From: Prorocentrum cordatum
Taxonomy: Eukaryota > Sar > Dinophyceae > Prorocentrales > Prorocentraceae
Assembly (NCBI GenBank): GCA_963575745.1
Contig: CAUYUJ010006335.1
Location: forward strand, 242,501 to 299,086
Direction: 5' to 3'
DNA: 56,586 nucleotides
Shown here: piece by piece, positions 1-9,960 of the stretch
Position numbering within the stretch: position 1 is the stretch's first letter
Layout of the letters: each line of letters starts with the position of its first letter
Notes under the pieces: model-generated
The model's input: the letters and a program-made list of their open reading frames with translations, nothing else
The model's database searches: none
Told to the model about the DNA's origin: nothing
Position numbers and translations under genes: made by a program

Positions 1-378
1 CAGGCCCACGCCGACCACCTCCGCCGTCTTGGCCAGAAGCGGCGCCGTGGCGGTGACGGCCTGGTCGAGGCGGCGGGTGCTGGGCGGGGGGGGGCGCCTT
101 GGCCTGCGTTAGCAAGTCTTGAACCGCCACCTGAAGCTGCGGCAGGAAGTGGAGCGGGCGCTCCAGCCAGTCAAGTTCAGAGCGTTCAGGCACAAGCTCC
201 CCCTGTCGAGGGCGCTCCTGTTAACCGTGATGGTACTTGTCCTCCAGTCGGTGAGTCCATCGCGGTCCCTGGTCCCGACGACGACGAGCTTGCTGGAGAG
301 GAAGGTATCAGGTCGCGTGCAGCCAAGTTACCTGCAGACGGCGTCAATGCGAAACACCCTGTCGGGGCAGTGGCGTGA
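1..378 (+). CDS. Partial open frame, Ala/Pro-rich (possible LINE ORF1 tail)
   Basis: Frame 1 is open from the left edge to TGA at 376-378, giving 125 visible codons. The N-terminus lies outside the window. The start is basic (HLRRLGQKRRR), the middle is Ala/Gly/Pro-rich, and the end is acidic (PGPDDDELAGEEG). This resembles the low-complexity C-terminal tails of the LINE ORF1 proteins further along the window, but there is no zinc finger or coiled coil here to prove it. A run of eight G around 88-95 could hide a frameshift. It could also be the end of a host gene or a chance frame in GC-rich DNA. Confidence 0.3.
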   Translation, partial: QAHADHLRRLGQKRRRGGDGLVEAAGAGRGGAPWPALASLEPPPEAAAGSGAGAPASQVQSVQAQAPPVEGAPVNRDGTCPPVGESIAVPGPDDDELAGEEGIRSRAAKLPADGVNAKHPVGAVA

Positions 379-2387
379 AGCATTTGCCCGTGGGGCGGGA
401 TTCGTTCGTTGAAGTTGTTGGAGCAGGAGGTCAGGTCATGTTCGTTTCATGCCTGGCGCGGTGTCTCAGCAATCTACTCGATCAGCCCTGTGTTCCTACA
501 ATCAGTTCTTGTTCAATCTTTTGTTCGGTGAGGGTGGCAGCTGCCACGGATCGTTGCCTTCTGCGATGCTGTGTGTCACGGCCTTTCGGCCTCTTCCGCC
601 GCGGCTCCGTGTATGTAAGGGCCCTAGGTCGGCCAACTCTAAGTCCGTTCAATGTTTGGAGGCGGCAAGAGCTCTGTCGACGCGGCCCCCCTGGCCCTCG
701 AGGTGGCTGCGTGCAACTGCTCTAACTGCTCTGCGTGGAGCTCGGCCCAGGATTGGCATCTTACCACCTCCGCCCGCGTGGTTCTGCTGCAGGGGCACTG
801 TCTGGCGTCGGCCAGTCGGATCGCGGATGCCCAGCAGTGGGCGCTGATGAGTGGTTGAAAGATGGTGATGCTGCCAGCTAGGGTGACCTCGGATACGGGG
901 ACCTCATCTGGGGTGGCGGTTCTGTGTAGACACTTCGCCGGTATTGTCGAGCCCCCAGGAGGGGCTGACCTGGCCCCCCACCGTGCCGTAAGTGCTCGCG
1001 TCAACTTGCGTGCGTGCGCCATTGTTAGGGACTGTCGGACTGTTGGATTACAATCGGTTCATCTGGTTCACAATTGGCGAATTTGTGTCATCCACCTTGG
1101 GTGTGTTCGTGGTTGGGGTTTTTTACGTGGGGCTGCATGGACTTGTGTCGTTGGCCCGAGGGGCTTGCGTCGTGGGTTCGAGGATTCAAGTCGTTGGGCT
1201 CAGGGCCTTGTGCCCGCGCCCGATCGGGTTCACGGGCGCCCTTCCCGACGCTGCCGCCGTCGGTCCATCTCAGTGGGCCCCGCGCCCGCAGACGCGGGTT
1301 CCGCGGCGCCCAGAAAGTTGTGCGCCGCGCGCAAAATGGCGCCCAATAGGTGCCCCCAAAAGTTTTGACCGTTGTACCGTCGTGCCCAGAGCTGGTTCGG
1401 GTGCGAGGATGTTCCGCGCCGTTTGCCCGTCTTCAGTCGGGGCGCATTTTGGGCGCCGAGCTTCTGTTCTTGGGCACGGCAGGGTTTTTATCGGGGCGCA
1501 TTTTTTGGGGGCGCGCGGCAGGCCGGTTCAGGCGCCCTTTCTGGGCGCCGTGCGGGCTCCGTTTTGGGCGCGCAGGGGGTCCATTCTGGGCGCGTGTCCA
1601 GGCGTCCGAGCGTTGGATTGCCAGGGCCCGTGTCGGTGCGGCGCCGTGGCGGGTCGTGATGGCGCCGCGTCGTAACGGCTTCGCCTCTGAAAGATGGATC
1701 CCAAGGGGCCCTTCGAGGGGTCCCTGGAGGTATTGGGCAAACGAGAACAGGGGGCCAGGAAGGCATCGGTCAATGATGGGGAGAGGCCACGGGGGTACCC
1801 GGCAAACTGGGAAGGCAATCGCGAAGCACGCCGCGTGTGAACACGCACAATGGATTTTGGGTCATTGTTTGGGGCGCTCTCTGGGCGCCGTGCGGGGCGC
1901 CGTAACTATCTTGGACCATCCCTATGGTGATCATCTTGCGCCGGCAGTGCACCGGGTCGCTGGAGTGTCGCTCGGCTGGGGAGTGTGGGGCGGGATGGGG
2001 GGGAGTTTGCGTGGATGTAGCATTTCAATCTAAATGCCAGGCTAAGAGCAAGTAGTGTACGCCCCTTGGCACGGGGGCTATGCGCAATCTTCGTTGCAGC
2101 GGAGTGTCTGCTCCTGATCGTGCTGCTGCGCTGGGAGGCGGGGTTGATGGGGTTACCGTGCACCGTGGATTATGGGTCTGCGCGGCAGCATGTGCCGATG
2201 AGAGGGTAGGTCGTGCTGCGGCCGCAATCGGCGCCGAAGCTCTGTCGGATCTATCTGATGGGGTCGCTTGCTGTCCTGTCCAGGGTGTTCGAACGCCCTG
2301 CGGTTGCGCGGCCTCGCCCGCTCGCGGTCGGAGGTGAGGTGATTCAATTGGGCGTGTTCCTTCATTGCGAGAATTGCGCGATGGGTC
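379..2387. other. Gene-poor region with scattered GGGCGC motifs
   Basis: I recognise no convincing gene here. Short open frames occur on both strands, as expected at this base composition. Between about 1330 and 1900 the motif TTYTGGGCGC(C) or GGGGCGCATTTT recurs irregularly (near 1330, 1438, 1493, 1538, 1565, 1584 and 1870-1900). Confidence 0.5.
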
Positions 2388-3329
2388 GTGTCTCAAGCGG
2401 TCAGTGGCCGACCTGGGCCGAGCGGGCTGGGGGCTTTGCCGCGTCGGAGACGACGGCGCCTTCTTGTCCTCGATCCACGGTCCGGTGCATTGCCCGCTGC
2501 CGCGGAGCCTCGCCAGCAGCGGATTTCTCGGCATTTGGGGTGGCCAACTTGCAAGTTCGCGTATAGTCGGGGGGGCCCTTCCGGACCTGCGCAGCTGTTG
2601 TTGAGCGCTTCGCTTTTCCGGCTTCCGAGGGGCTGTCCTTCAAGCGCGAGTGCTCTGGGAAGCGTTGACAAGTCCCCCCCTTCGGGGCGCACCCATGGTG
2701 AAGGTGGTCATGCGAGAATCAGGCTGCAGGGGGTCACTCGTGCCGACGCGGCCGCCAAGGCCGGAGCAGCGCGTCGCCCTCGTCCAGCGCCTGCGGATGA
2801 GGAGAGGCTTGCCCGCGTGACTGCTGTCGATAAGGCTGCGTGCCGTCTCGCCGCCGAGCTCCTGCCTAGCTGTCCTCGCGGTGGCTTGTCATATTGGGCT
2901 CAGCAGTGGCCCCGGTGTCGCGGTTGTCGGGCCTCCGCCAGCCCCTCATTTTTTGGGTGGGTTTGGGAGGCTCTGGAGGTGCTCCGTGTGTGTCTCAAGG
3001 CTCCCGCCCATCGCCGGGCCCCCCTCTCCCGATCTTCTGGAGTCCAGAAGCCTTTTCGCGCGGGCCTGGGCACTGCTGACAGTTTGCGATGCAAAGTAGT
3101 TGTCCTCTCCTGTTCGGATCGAGTTGATTGTTGCAGGTGCTCGGTATGTGGTGAGTTTTCATTCCGTGGTGTTTTCGTGAAGTGCGAGCTGGCAGCCGAG
3201 TGCCCAGGTCACCTCGTGCGCCGCATTAAGGCCACCCTTGATGCCATCTTTGCTGGCAGGCACCCGAGAGGGCATCATCTCCGAGTGGATCTTAACTTGG
3301 TCGACCCGCGGGCGCCACTCCGAGGATGA
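2388..3329 (+). CDS. Open frame ending in a CxxC...GxHP zinc-finger-like motif
   Basis: A 313-codon frame whose true start is uncertain. The N-terminal half is Arg/Ala/Pro-rich. Near the C-terminus it has CSVCG (codons 3138-3152), a further Cys in ECPGH, then a basic helix-like stretch and IFAGRHP before the stop. The frame at 37630-38628 has the same order: CVRCG, a later Cys, an Arg-rich stretch and LAGFHP. I recall similar Cys/His motifs in dinoflagellate retroelement proteins but cannot check this. It is therefore more likely a mobile-element protein than a host gene. It may be 5'-truncated, and the Arg-rich part may be partly out of frame. Confidence 0.4.
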   Translation: MSQAVSGRPGPSGLGALPRRRRRRLLVLDPRSGALPAAAEPRQQRISRHLGWPTCKFAYSRGGPSGPAQLLLSASLFRLPRGCPSSASALGSVDKSPPSGRTHGEGGHARIRLQGVTRADAAAKAGAARRPRPAPADEERLARVTAVDKAACRLAAELLPSCPRGGLSYWAQQWPRCRGCRASASPSFFGWVWEALEVLRVCLKAPAHRRAPLSRSSGVQKPFRAGLGTADSLRCKVVVLSCSDRVDCCRCSVCGEFSFRGVFVKCELAAECPGHLVRRIKATLDAIFAGRHPRGHHLRVDLNLVDPRAPLRG

Positions 3330-3986
3330 GGAGAGGAGGCTGGCCCTAAGCTTCGGCGAGTGGTCAATGTGCTGCGCCTTGAGTAGCCAGCCGCTGTAGC
3401 AGCGCCCGCCCGTCTGTGCCAAGGCGCCGCGGATGCTGGGGCGGAGTCTAGCTCCGACCAACTCCATGGCCGTGTGGCAGGCGTTCCGGCTTGCATTGCC
3501 TTGTTCGCATGGCTGACCTGCGGCGTGCATGGCCAGAGGGGGTCTGGCGGCGGGTCTGGCTGATCCCAAGCGCCTGCGGCGGAGCAGGGTGGGGCAGACG
3601 CAGTTGTAAAGAGTTTGGCGGTGTTCATGGTCGGGCCAGTCCGCTGGCGGCCTCTGGCTCAGCCTCTCTCGGCCCTTTGCGTCGCCCCTCGTGCTGCTCG
3701 CAGTGCTGGCGGCGCGGGGAGTATTGCGGACTGGCTGGGGAAGCCGCGATGCAGGCCGCGCCTCGTCCTCGGAGCGCCGGGCTGCTGGCTCGCCCGTGTC
3801 CTCTCTGTCCTTGCGCCCCCTCGGAGGGCGTCGTGACTCGGGGTGGGCGGCGCGTCCCCCCGCCCTTCTTCGCGAGCTCGCGTCGCTGACGAGTCGCGGC
3901 CCCCGTCGAGGTGTGGCCTGGGCCCTCTGGCCAGGCCTGCCTGCCACGGGCCGCCCGGCCGAGGGTCTGTGCAGCGGGCCTCGCGG
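3330..3986. other. No recognisable gene before the gap
   Basis: GC-rich DNA with short overlapping frames on both strands and no motif I recognise. Frames that run into the N block are not trustworthy. The 3' part of the minus-strand LINE (connection domain, RNase H) could be expected on this side of the gap, but I could not find it. Confidence 0.5.
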
Positions 3987-4086
3987 NNNNNNNNNNNNNN
4001 NNNNNNNNNNNNNNNNNNNNNNNNNNNNNNNNNNNNNNNNNNNNNNNNNNNNNNNNNNNNNNNNNNNNNNNNNNNNNNNNNNNNNN
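3987..4086. other. Assembly gap of 100 N
   Basis: Exactly 100 N, the usual placeholder for a scaffold join of unknown length. Left and right sequence should not be assumed contiguous, and reading frames drawn across it are artefacts. Confidence 0.98.
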
Positions 4087-7000
4087 CGGAGCCATAAGAC
4101 GCCCCCGCAAGAGGCCCCGAAGAGAACACCCTAAGAACCTGCGGCCTAGAGATGACTTTGATCTGACGCTTTAATCTCTTGGCCGCCCTCGCAGCCTTGG
4201 CGATGCGCATTTTAGACTTCACCGAGCGCCCTGCCACTCTAAGCGCGCGGCCAGCCGTGTAGTCAACGCCTAAGTTGACAGCACTAGACGTAAAATTGCC
4301 TCCTAGATGCGAAATTTCGACAGAAACCTCCTCCCCCAGGGCCTTCGAAGAAGCAACCGCAGCAGTCTTGTCCAGGGCCAGGGAACAACCGAAACAAGCC
4401 TCAACGATACCATGGAGCGCCTTAGCCCCAGCGACGATCGATTCGACCACGGTCCGATGTTGGCCCGTACACGAGAGCCCCTGGTCGTCGATATACACGT
4501 CGAGGTCGAGCCTGGGGATGGCAGGAAGAGAGTCGTACCCGTCCCGGCAAAAAAACCCGAATGAACGTGGTGGCCATCGAGCAGCCTGCGATGACCCCAT
4601 TCTGGCAGAAGTAGGGGCCTTCCAGCCACCCTCCTAGGCAGAGAAAGCGCCCACACCTGTGGGCATAAATGCACAGACGGGCAATCGCAAGAGGGAATCC
4701 ATGTTTCTTGCAGCGGACCTCCAGCTCTTTCAGACTAATGTTCTCATAAAACTTGCGAAGATCGAGCAGAACCGAACATGAGGACTCCCCGATGGCAAGA
4801 CCCGTCTCGGCGGTGACCGCTTGACGCCAAACCACATCGGCTGCTCCTCGAAATCTACCAGCAGCCCAGTACCGTTTGGGGTGTTCTTGCTCCCAGTTCA
4901 AAGCAAAGGGCCGCCGGCAGCGGCCCCAAACTCTGAACCAGGAGCAGAACACCCCAATCGGTCTGTAGCCACCAGTGGGCTTCGGCAGAAGCGCCAACGT
5001 GACAACAGAGATCTGCGGAGGAAGGCAGCCTAGCGCTTCCATGATCGAAAAAATGGCGCTGAGGCAATCGAGCGCAGCATCTGGCAACAACGAAAAATGC
5101 TTGCAGTGAAATCCGTCCACAGCCACAGCCGAATAATCTTTGTAGGACTTAGAGATATCACGGATTTCGCTGGCCGTGGGTCGAGGAAGAGGCTCGAGGA
5201 CCTGACCCTCAAATTCGGCCCCCCGACCTTCACCCCATATGCTGCTGAACCTCTCTCCCTCCGCCTTGAGCAGGGAGAGAGGATCGCTGACGACGCAACC
5301 TGAAGCAGCGAGAGTCGAAGAAGGGACCCAAGGAACAGGATCTTTAATGCACTGATGAACCCTTTTTGCCCCCTTATTGATGCCAACGTGCAGCCATGCT
5401 GCCCAGTCAGCTCGGCTCTTGGCGGCGTACTTGGCGCTGGCGGCCTTGGCGGCCTCGTGAACCTGAGTGTGCAAATCAGCGAGAGACTCAACATCCCCAC
5501 CAGAGCCAAAGGCGGAGACCTCCTGAGCCGCACGCTTGAACAGCGGCTCGTAGTCATCCACGGCGGCCGAGATGCTGGGCGGGGGCTCCACCAACGCGCA
5601 ACTGAGCCTGGCAGCGGTGGCAGCAGCGCCTCCGCGCCGAGCGTGCATGAAGGCGCGAAGCTGTTGCCCGAGCCAACGGATCGCGCGATGACCAGGATAG
5701 CGCACCTTCCCGTCCTGGCCCAGGGTAGATTTCCACACAAGTTGAGGACCCAAACCCCTGGAACCTAACTTGGGAGGGGCAACGCCCACCAAAGGAATGA
5801 GGTCACGCTCCGCGTGGTCAGCCCACTTCCTGTAGAGCGGACCCAAAAGACGTTTGGCCCCCTGACCGTCACCATTCTGGAGACAACGTTCAGCCTCTGA
5901 CGCCAGCGCAAGTTCCCCAGCCCAACGACTTTCCCTGGGGGCAGGGCCGAAAACCACTTGGCAAGGCAAGGGGGGGGGCTTCCTGAAAGAGAGAGCGTGA
6001 AGCGCCGCCAGCTTGGGATGGAAAACCAACTGGACGGGCCTATGGGGGGAGAGCTCCGTATCCAATCTCGTATCGGCCGGCTTGAGACCCTTAGCAAGAC
6101 CGCCCGAACAAACGAAGAAGTCAAAAGTCGTGGGAGGGCCCGCAGGATAGTGCGTCGCAACAAGGGGGAAGTTGAGGGAGGCCCTCAACTCAGACACAAA
6201 ACTTGAAGACTCGAGCTCAGCAGGCTCCAAGTTAAAATCGGCACCGACCACCTACGGCTGGCCAGCGGTCGACAGTTGCTCGCCTAGCCTCGCAAGCAAC
6301 GAAATATTACCATCGCTGAGGCCTTCTGAGTGGTGAAGGTAGGCAGAGGCAACCATGATGGGGGGGGGTCCCAGGGAGGTGCGCGGAGCACGCGATGCAT
6401 CGCCCAGGCGTAGTGATGGCACCCTCGACCTCCAGAAGCCCCAGCCAAGAGCGCACGAAAATGGCAACACCCCCACTCGTGTCCTGCGCTTGGGTGGGGA
6501 TAGCAGGGGCCCAAACCGACTTCCATCCATGCCTTATGCACCAAGCACTGGCCTGCTCGATGTCCTCCTTGGAAATCAGACGGTGCTCCTGACCGAGCAC
6601 AATGAGGGCAGAACAATCTTCGAGCAGACCCTTCAACGTACCCCACGAGTTGGCATTAATGGTCCGAATCGTGAGTGGCACCAAACAGTCAGAGTTAGAA
6701 ACCGATAGCTGCTCGCTGCCGACGAGAGGAGCAGGCACAGGCAATCTGACATTACTGATAGAGTGCGCTGACGACTTGAAATCATCAGAGGGGTGTTGCA
6801 CCCTCTGAGAACCCAAGGGTTCGAATTTGCCCTTGGAATGTCCTGACTTAAAATCTCCGAGAGCGACGAGCTCAACGTGGGGACGAGATCCCCCCTCCAT
6901 GGGGGGGCAAACAGGAGTGGCCACGCGCGGGACAGCCCCGTCAGTGGCATCCTTGCGCGCTGGCTTACCAAGGGAGTGAACAGGATACAAAACCCTCGGC

Positions 7001-7191
7001 ACCGCGAAATCAAGCAAAGAAACATGGGCACAGTCTGGCGTCAGATCAGCCTTGCGACGAAGCGAATCCCTCTTGCGGAGGAGGGCAGCTTGCGCTGCTG
7101 AGCGGAAATCAGCGTGCCGAAATACTAAACGAGCTTCAAGCCCCCCCCTGGAGGCAGCCTTCCGAGCGAAGGACCTGCGGACCCCGATCAA
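4087..7191 (-). pseudogene. LINE1 ORF2: EEP endonuclease plus reverse transcriptase, broken
   Basis: The protein nicks target DNA and reverse-transcribes element RNA. The endonuclease part shows NANSWGTLKGLLE, the catalytic-Glu motif LGQEHRL, GGVAIFVR, and VVGADFN (the GDFN motif). The RT part shows LLPKPTGGYRPI, a palm-region DLRKFYENIS, and the active site Y-I-D-D at 4495-4484. Three lesions are visible. A frame change falls at a 9-G run (6360-6368). A TAG at 6254-6252, just before VVGADFN in the same frame, probably replaces Trp. A second frame change falls at a 7-A run (4549-4555), just before the YIDD strand. The start is unclear because the upstream codon at 7191 is TTG. The protein runs into the gap, so the C-terminal domains are unseen. 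Confidence 0.82.
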
Positions 7192-7241
7192 CCGACGACT
7201 CGAGGAGGCGACGAATATCAGGGCTGGCCTCCAGGGGGTAG

Positions 7242-8579
7242 CTAATAATTGACTGTGTGAGTGGCCGCGGCAATGCGGTCAGCGCGCTCACGAGCAGTGC
7301 CTGTCGTAGCAGGCGTGGTCGGAGCTGCTGCCGCAGCGCCCGCTGCGCCTGGCGCGCCTGCGCCGCCTCCGCCTGGAACAGCTCCTTGCAGAAGAGGACC
7401 GCTCTTGCCCGCGGACAGGTCGACCGTGGCTGTCTGCGGAGTGCCTGGCGCAGGTGCCGTGCCTGGCTCCGCCTCGGCAGACGGCGGCTGGGCTGCACCT
7501 TCATCTCCTTCGGCAGGATCACCAGCATCAGGAGGTTCCTCGAAGGCCGCCTCCTGCTCCATTCGCGGCCGCTTGGCCGCCAGCCGCTTGATGTGCAGCG
7601 CGTGGGCGGACTTGAGGCCGTCGACCTTCTGCTTGGCCTCGGCGAAGAGGGTGCTGGCCATCGCCGTGAGCCCTGCCTTAAGCTGCTGCACGCGTGACTC
7701 GATCTCGATGTTGTCCGATTCGTCAAGCTCCACACCGTCACACTTGAACAAGTCCGATACGCTGATGTCAAAGACCTTCGCGAGACGCTCCTTATCCATG
7801 ATGTCCTCCAATGCAAGCTTGACCGTCGACGTGGGTGGATGCTTAGCTGCCTCTTGAGACTCCACCAAGTCCTGCAAGAGTGTCGCGTGTTCACCTTCGG
7901 CATTGGTGAGCTCTGCACGCAGCTCCAGCACCACCGTCTTCTGATTGTTGAGCTGGGCTTCGTACTGTTCGTACTTCTCAACAGCCGACTCCAACCGCTT
8001 GTTGATGCCATGCACTTTCCAGTGAGCCCGATTGAGACGAACCTGAATAGCTTCTTCTGCTGGCTTCGGCGAGGTGAGGGCCTTGGCAGCACGACGATGG
8101 GCAGCCGCACCTGCAGAATCTCCCATACGCTCGGCGAAGCCTGCCATGGTCTCGTACTCAGCGGCTGTGAACTTTGCTGCAGCAGCGCCAGCAGGGGCGG
8201 GTTGCTGACCACCTCCCTGGGGGAAGCCGCCTCCAGCACCTTTCTGTCGCAGTCCTGCGTCACCACCGCCAGGTCCCTTGCCCCACGCAGCGCCACCGTT
8301 GAGCTGCCCGTAGCCGAACAACTGACGTGCTGCATCTCCAGACCATGCCGAGGAGGGGACTTGCTTGTAGGCTCCACAGTGCTTGCAATAATAGAAACGA
8401 ACTGCATTCTTGGCGCACCCGCAAGCCTGGCACTTCCACCTCTTGCCTGGCTGCTGGTTGTCGTCCTGATCCAGCACACCGCCGCCGCCCTTGCCGAACA
8501 GAGGACCAGGCACCAGAGGAGGCCAGACATCGGAGTACGACACGCCTTTGCCTCCGCCTTTGGCCTTGCCCCACGCCAT
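7242..8579 (-). CDS. LINE1 ORF1 protein (zinc finger and coiled coil)
   Basis: A 445-residue frame from ATG at 8579 (MAWGKAKGGG) to the stop at 7244-7242. The frame extends 14 codons upstream, but only through a GTG, so the ATG is preferred. Residues around 45-65 form a RanBP2-type zinc finger: W-K-C-x2-C, 11 residues, C-K-H-C-G. A Gly-rich stretch follows. About residues 150-300 are heptad-like and charged, suggesting a coiled coil for oligomerisation. The tail is Ala/Pro/Gly-rich. LINE ORF1 proteins bind element RNA and act as nucleic-acid chaperones; that role is inferred from position and layout. No stop or shift is seen, in contrast to ORF2. Confidence 0.75.
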   Translation of the reverse strand: MAWGKAKGGGKGVSYSDVWPPLVPGPLFGKGGGGVLDQDDNQQPGKRWKCQACGCAKNAVRFYYCKHCGAYKQVPSSAWSGDAARQLFGYGQLNGGAAWGKGPGGGDAGLRQKGAGGGFPQGGGQQPAPAGAAAAKFTAAEYETMAGFAERMGDSAGAAAHRRAAKALTSPKPAEEAIQVRLNRAHWKVHGINKRLESAVEKYEQYEAQLNNQKTVVLELRAELTNAEGEHATLLQDLVESQEAAKHPPTSTVKLALEDIMDKERLAKVFDISVSDLFKCDGVELDESDNIEIESRVQQLKAGLTAMASTLFAEAKQKVDGLKSAHALHIKRLAAKRPRMEQEAAFEEPPDAGDPAEGDEGAAQPPSAEAEPGTAPAPGTPQTATVDLSAGKSGPLLQGAVPGGGGAGAPGAAGAAAAAPTTPATTGTARERADRIAAATHTVNY

Positions 8580-8752
8580 GCCGAGGGAGAGGCTGGATGG
8601 ACTGACCACCGACCAGCGCACAGCTTAGTCGTGGTGAAAGCTGCGATGCGTGGGGCGGACCACGCACCGCTCTGCCTGGGGCGAACCAGGCGAAAGATGA
8701 AAGCTGGCCGCGGACTAGCGGTATCCACTTTGTTCCCAGGGGAAACCAAAAC

Positions 8753-8774
8753 CTTGAGCCAAAATGGCTACGGA
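8753..8774 (-). other. Dinoflagellate spliced-leader sequence (perfect copy)
   Basis: On the minus strand this reads TCCGTAGCCATTTTGG followed by CTCAAG, identical over all 22 nt to the DinoSL consensus (D = T). DinoSL is added to nuclear mRNAs by trans-splicing, so a genomic copy fused to a transcription unit marks reinsertion of a processed RNA. Here it precedes LINE1 ORF1 by 173 nt. Confidence 0.93.
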
Positions 8775-8925
8775 GAGGAGGAGGAGGAGGAAGAGGAGGA
8801 GGAGGAGGAGGAGGAGGAGGAGGAGGAGGAGGAGGAGGAGGAGGAGGAGGAGGGAGGAGGAGGGAGGAGGAAGGAGTTGGTGGGAGGAGGAGGAGGAGGA
8901 GGCGGAGGAGGAGCCTTGGCATCTG
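8775..8925. repeat. (GAG)n / (CTC)n microsatellite
   Basis: Mostly perfect GAG triplets on the plus strand with GGA-rich interruptions near 8850-8910. In LINE1 orientation it is a (CTC)n tract immediately 5' of the spliced leader. Confidence 0.95.
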
Positions 8926-9312
8926 CTTCGACTTGGCTGTCCTCAGGTCTTCGAGCGTTTCGGCTCGACTCGCGGGGCCCCATGATCGCGCGTCTGCGTG
9001 CTGTTGCCTGAGGCTGGCGAGGCAGCGGAGTGGGGCGAGGCACGGCACCACGGGGCACAGCAAATCACGGCAGGGCGCGGCAGGGCAACGCAGCGCACAG
9101 CGAAGCAGAGCAGGCAACGGCGAAGCGCAACACGCGCAAGGCGACAGCAACACGAAGCGAAGCACGTCCCGGTGCAAGCAGGAGGGGCGCACCGGAATGC
9201 CGAACACGTCGGCGCGCCGCCCAGAAAACGAAAGTGTTCCGGAGCAGAGCAGCATCGCTATCCTGATGCGAGAGCGGCAGCGGCGTTCCTCTAGGCCTCT
9301 CAGAGAGGGTCC
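8926..9312. other. Unassigned; GGCACGGCA-type degenerate repeats
   Basis: No gene recognised. From 9030 to 9170 there are loose repeats of GGCACGGC / GCAACGC / AGCAAGG. The frames covering it are short and unsupported. Confidence 0.4.
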
Positions 9313-9478
9313 GAGTAGATGTTGTCGGAAGATCGCGCCGCATCGCCGATACATCGACGATGCGTCGGCGACGTTTACGATGCATTGGCGAAATGGGCGT
9401 GGGGGAAGTCGGGCTCCACATCGAGCCGCATCGCCGATGCATCGGCGACGCGGCGCGATCCTCCGACCCCATCTACTC
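9313..9478. repeat. 52-bp imperfect inverted repeat (hairpin)
   Basis: The arms 9313-9364 and 9427-9478 are inverted copies matching at 46 of 52 positions, with a 62-nt loop. Four of the six differences are A in the left arm against G in the reverse-complemented right arm. In a minus-strand RNA those four become G-U pairs, leaving only two real mismatches. It could be a foldback or MITE-like element, or a structured RNA gene. No TSD was identified. Confidence 0.8.
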
Positions 9479-9720
9479 TGAGCCTATGTGGGAGGCCTCT
9501 ACTCCAGGTCGTCATGGAGAGCCTCGACGGCCTGTTCGCGGCGGCGGGAGGTGACGAGCTGGCTGCGGTGCCCGACTCGCAGCCACACCAGAGCGGCGAC
9601 ATGGAGGGGCAAGCGTCTTTTTTCTGTATGTATTTTTTGTTGTTTTCTCTCTCTCCCTCTCTAGATCGCGCGCGCCTTTCTCTTTCTTCGTTTGATGCAT
9701 CTCTACACTTCTGTTTGTTA
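9479..9720. other. Unique spacer
   Basis: Short region with no recognised gene. An open frame starts at the ATG at 9513 (MESLDGLF...) but quickly runs into microsatellite sequence, so I do not call it. Confidence 0.4.
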
Positions 9721-9896
9721 TGTGCATATGCATATGCATTTGCATTTGCATTTGCATATGCATATGCATATCTCTGTCTGTCTTTCTGCCTGCCTGTCTG
9801 TCTGTCTGTCTGCCTGCCTGCCTGTCTGTCTGTCTGTCTGTCTGTGCGTCCGTCTGTGTTTGTATGTCTTTCTGTTTGTCTCACTGAGTGACTGTC

Positions 9897-9941
<45 letters not shown>

Positions 9942-9960
9942 GTGTGTGTGTAAACATACA
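9721..9960. repeat. Mixed microsatellites: GCATAT/GCATTT, CTGT/CTGC, TA
   Basis: Three adjacent simple arrays: hexamers GCATAT and GCATTT (about 9723-9768), tetranucleotides CTGT/CTGC (about 9776-9900), and (TA)n at about 9902-9936. Predicted frames through it are meaningless. Confidence 0.95.

Larger units (their letters stand above)
4087..8774 (-). mobile_element. LINE retrotransposon 1 with spliced leader
   Basis: Read on the minus strand: DinoSL (8774-8753), 173 nt of leader, ORF1 (8579-7242), then ORF2 with an EEP endonuclease and a reverse transcriptase reaching the gap. The RanBP2-like zinc finger plus coiled coil in ORF1, and EEP-RT in ORF2, mark it as a non-LTR element that copies by target-primed reverse transcription. 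A (CTC)n tract (sense strand) sits directly upstream of the SL. The 3' end, poly(A) and any RNase H are missing because of the gap. ORF1 is intact. ORF2 has two homopolymer-linked frame changes and one stop, so the copy is dead, or nearly intact if those are sequence errors. Confidence 0.88.

Noticed and set aside
652-858. 68-codon frame with ACNCSNCSAW
   Set aside because: Short Cys-rich stretch without the Trp and spacing of the ORF1 zinc fingers; likely chance.
3625-4600. Frames continuing through the N block
   Set aside because: The 100 N are of unknown true length, so continuity is not supported.
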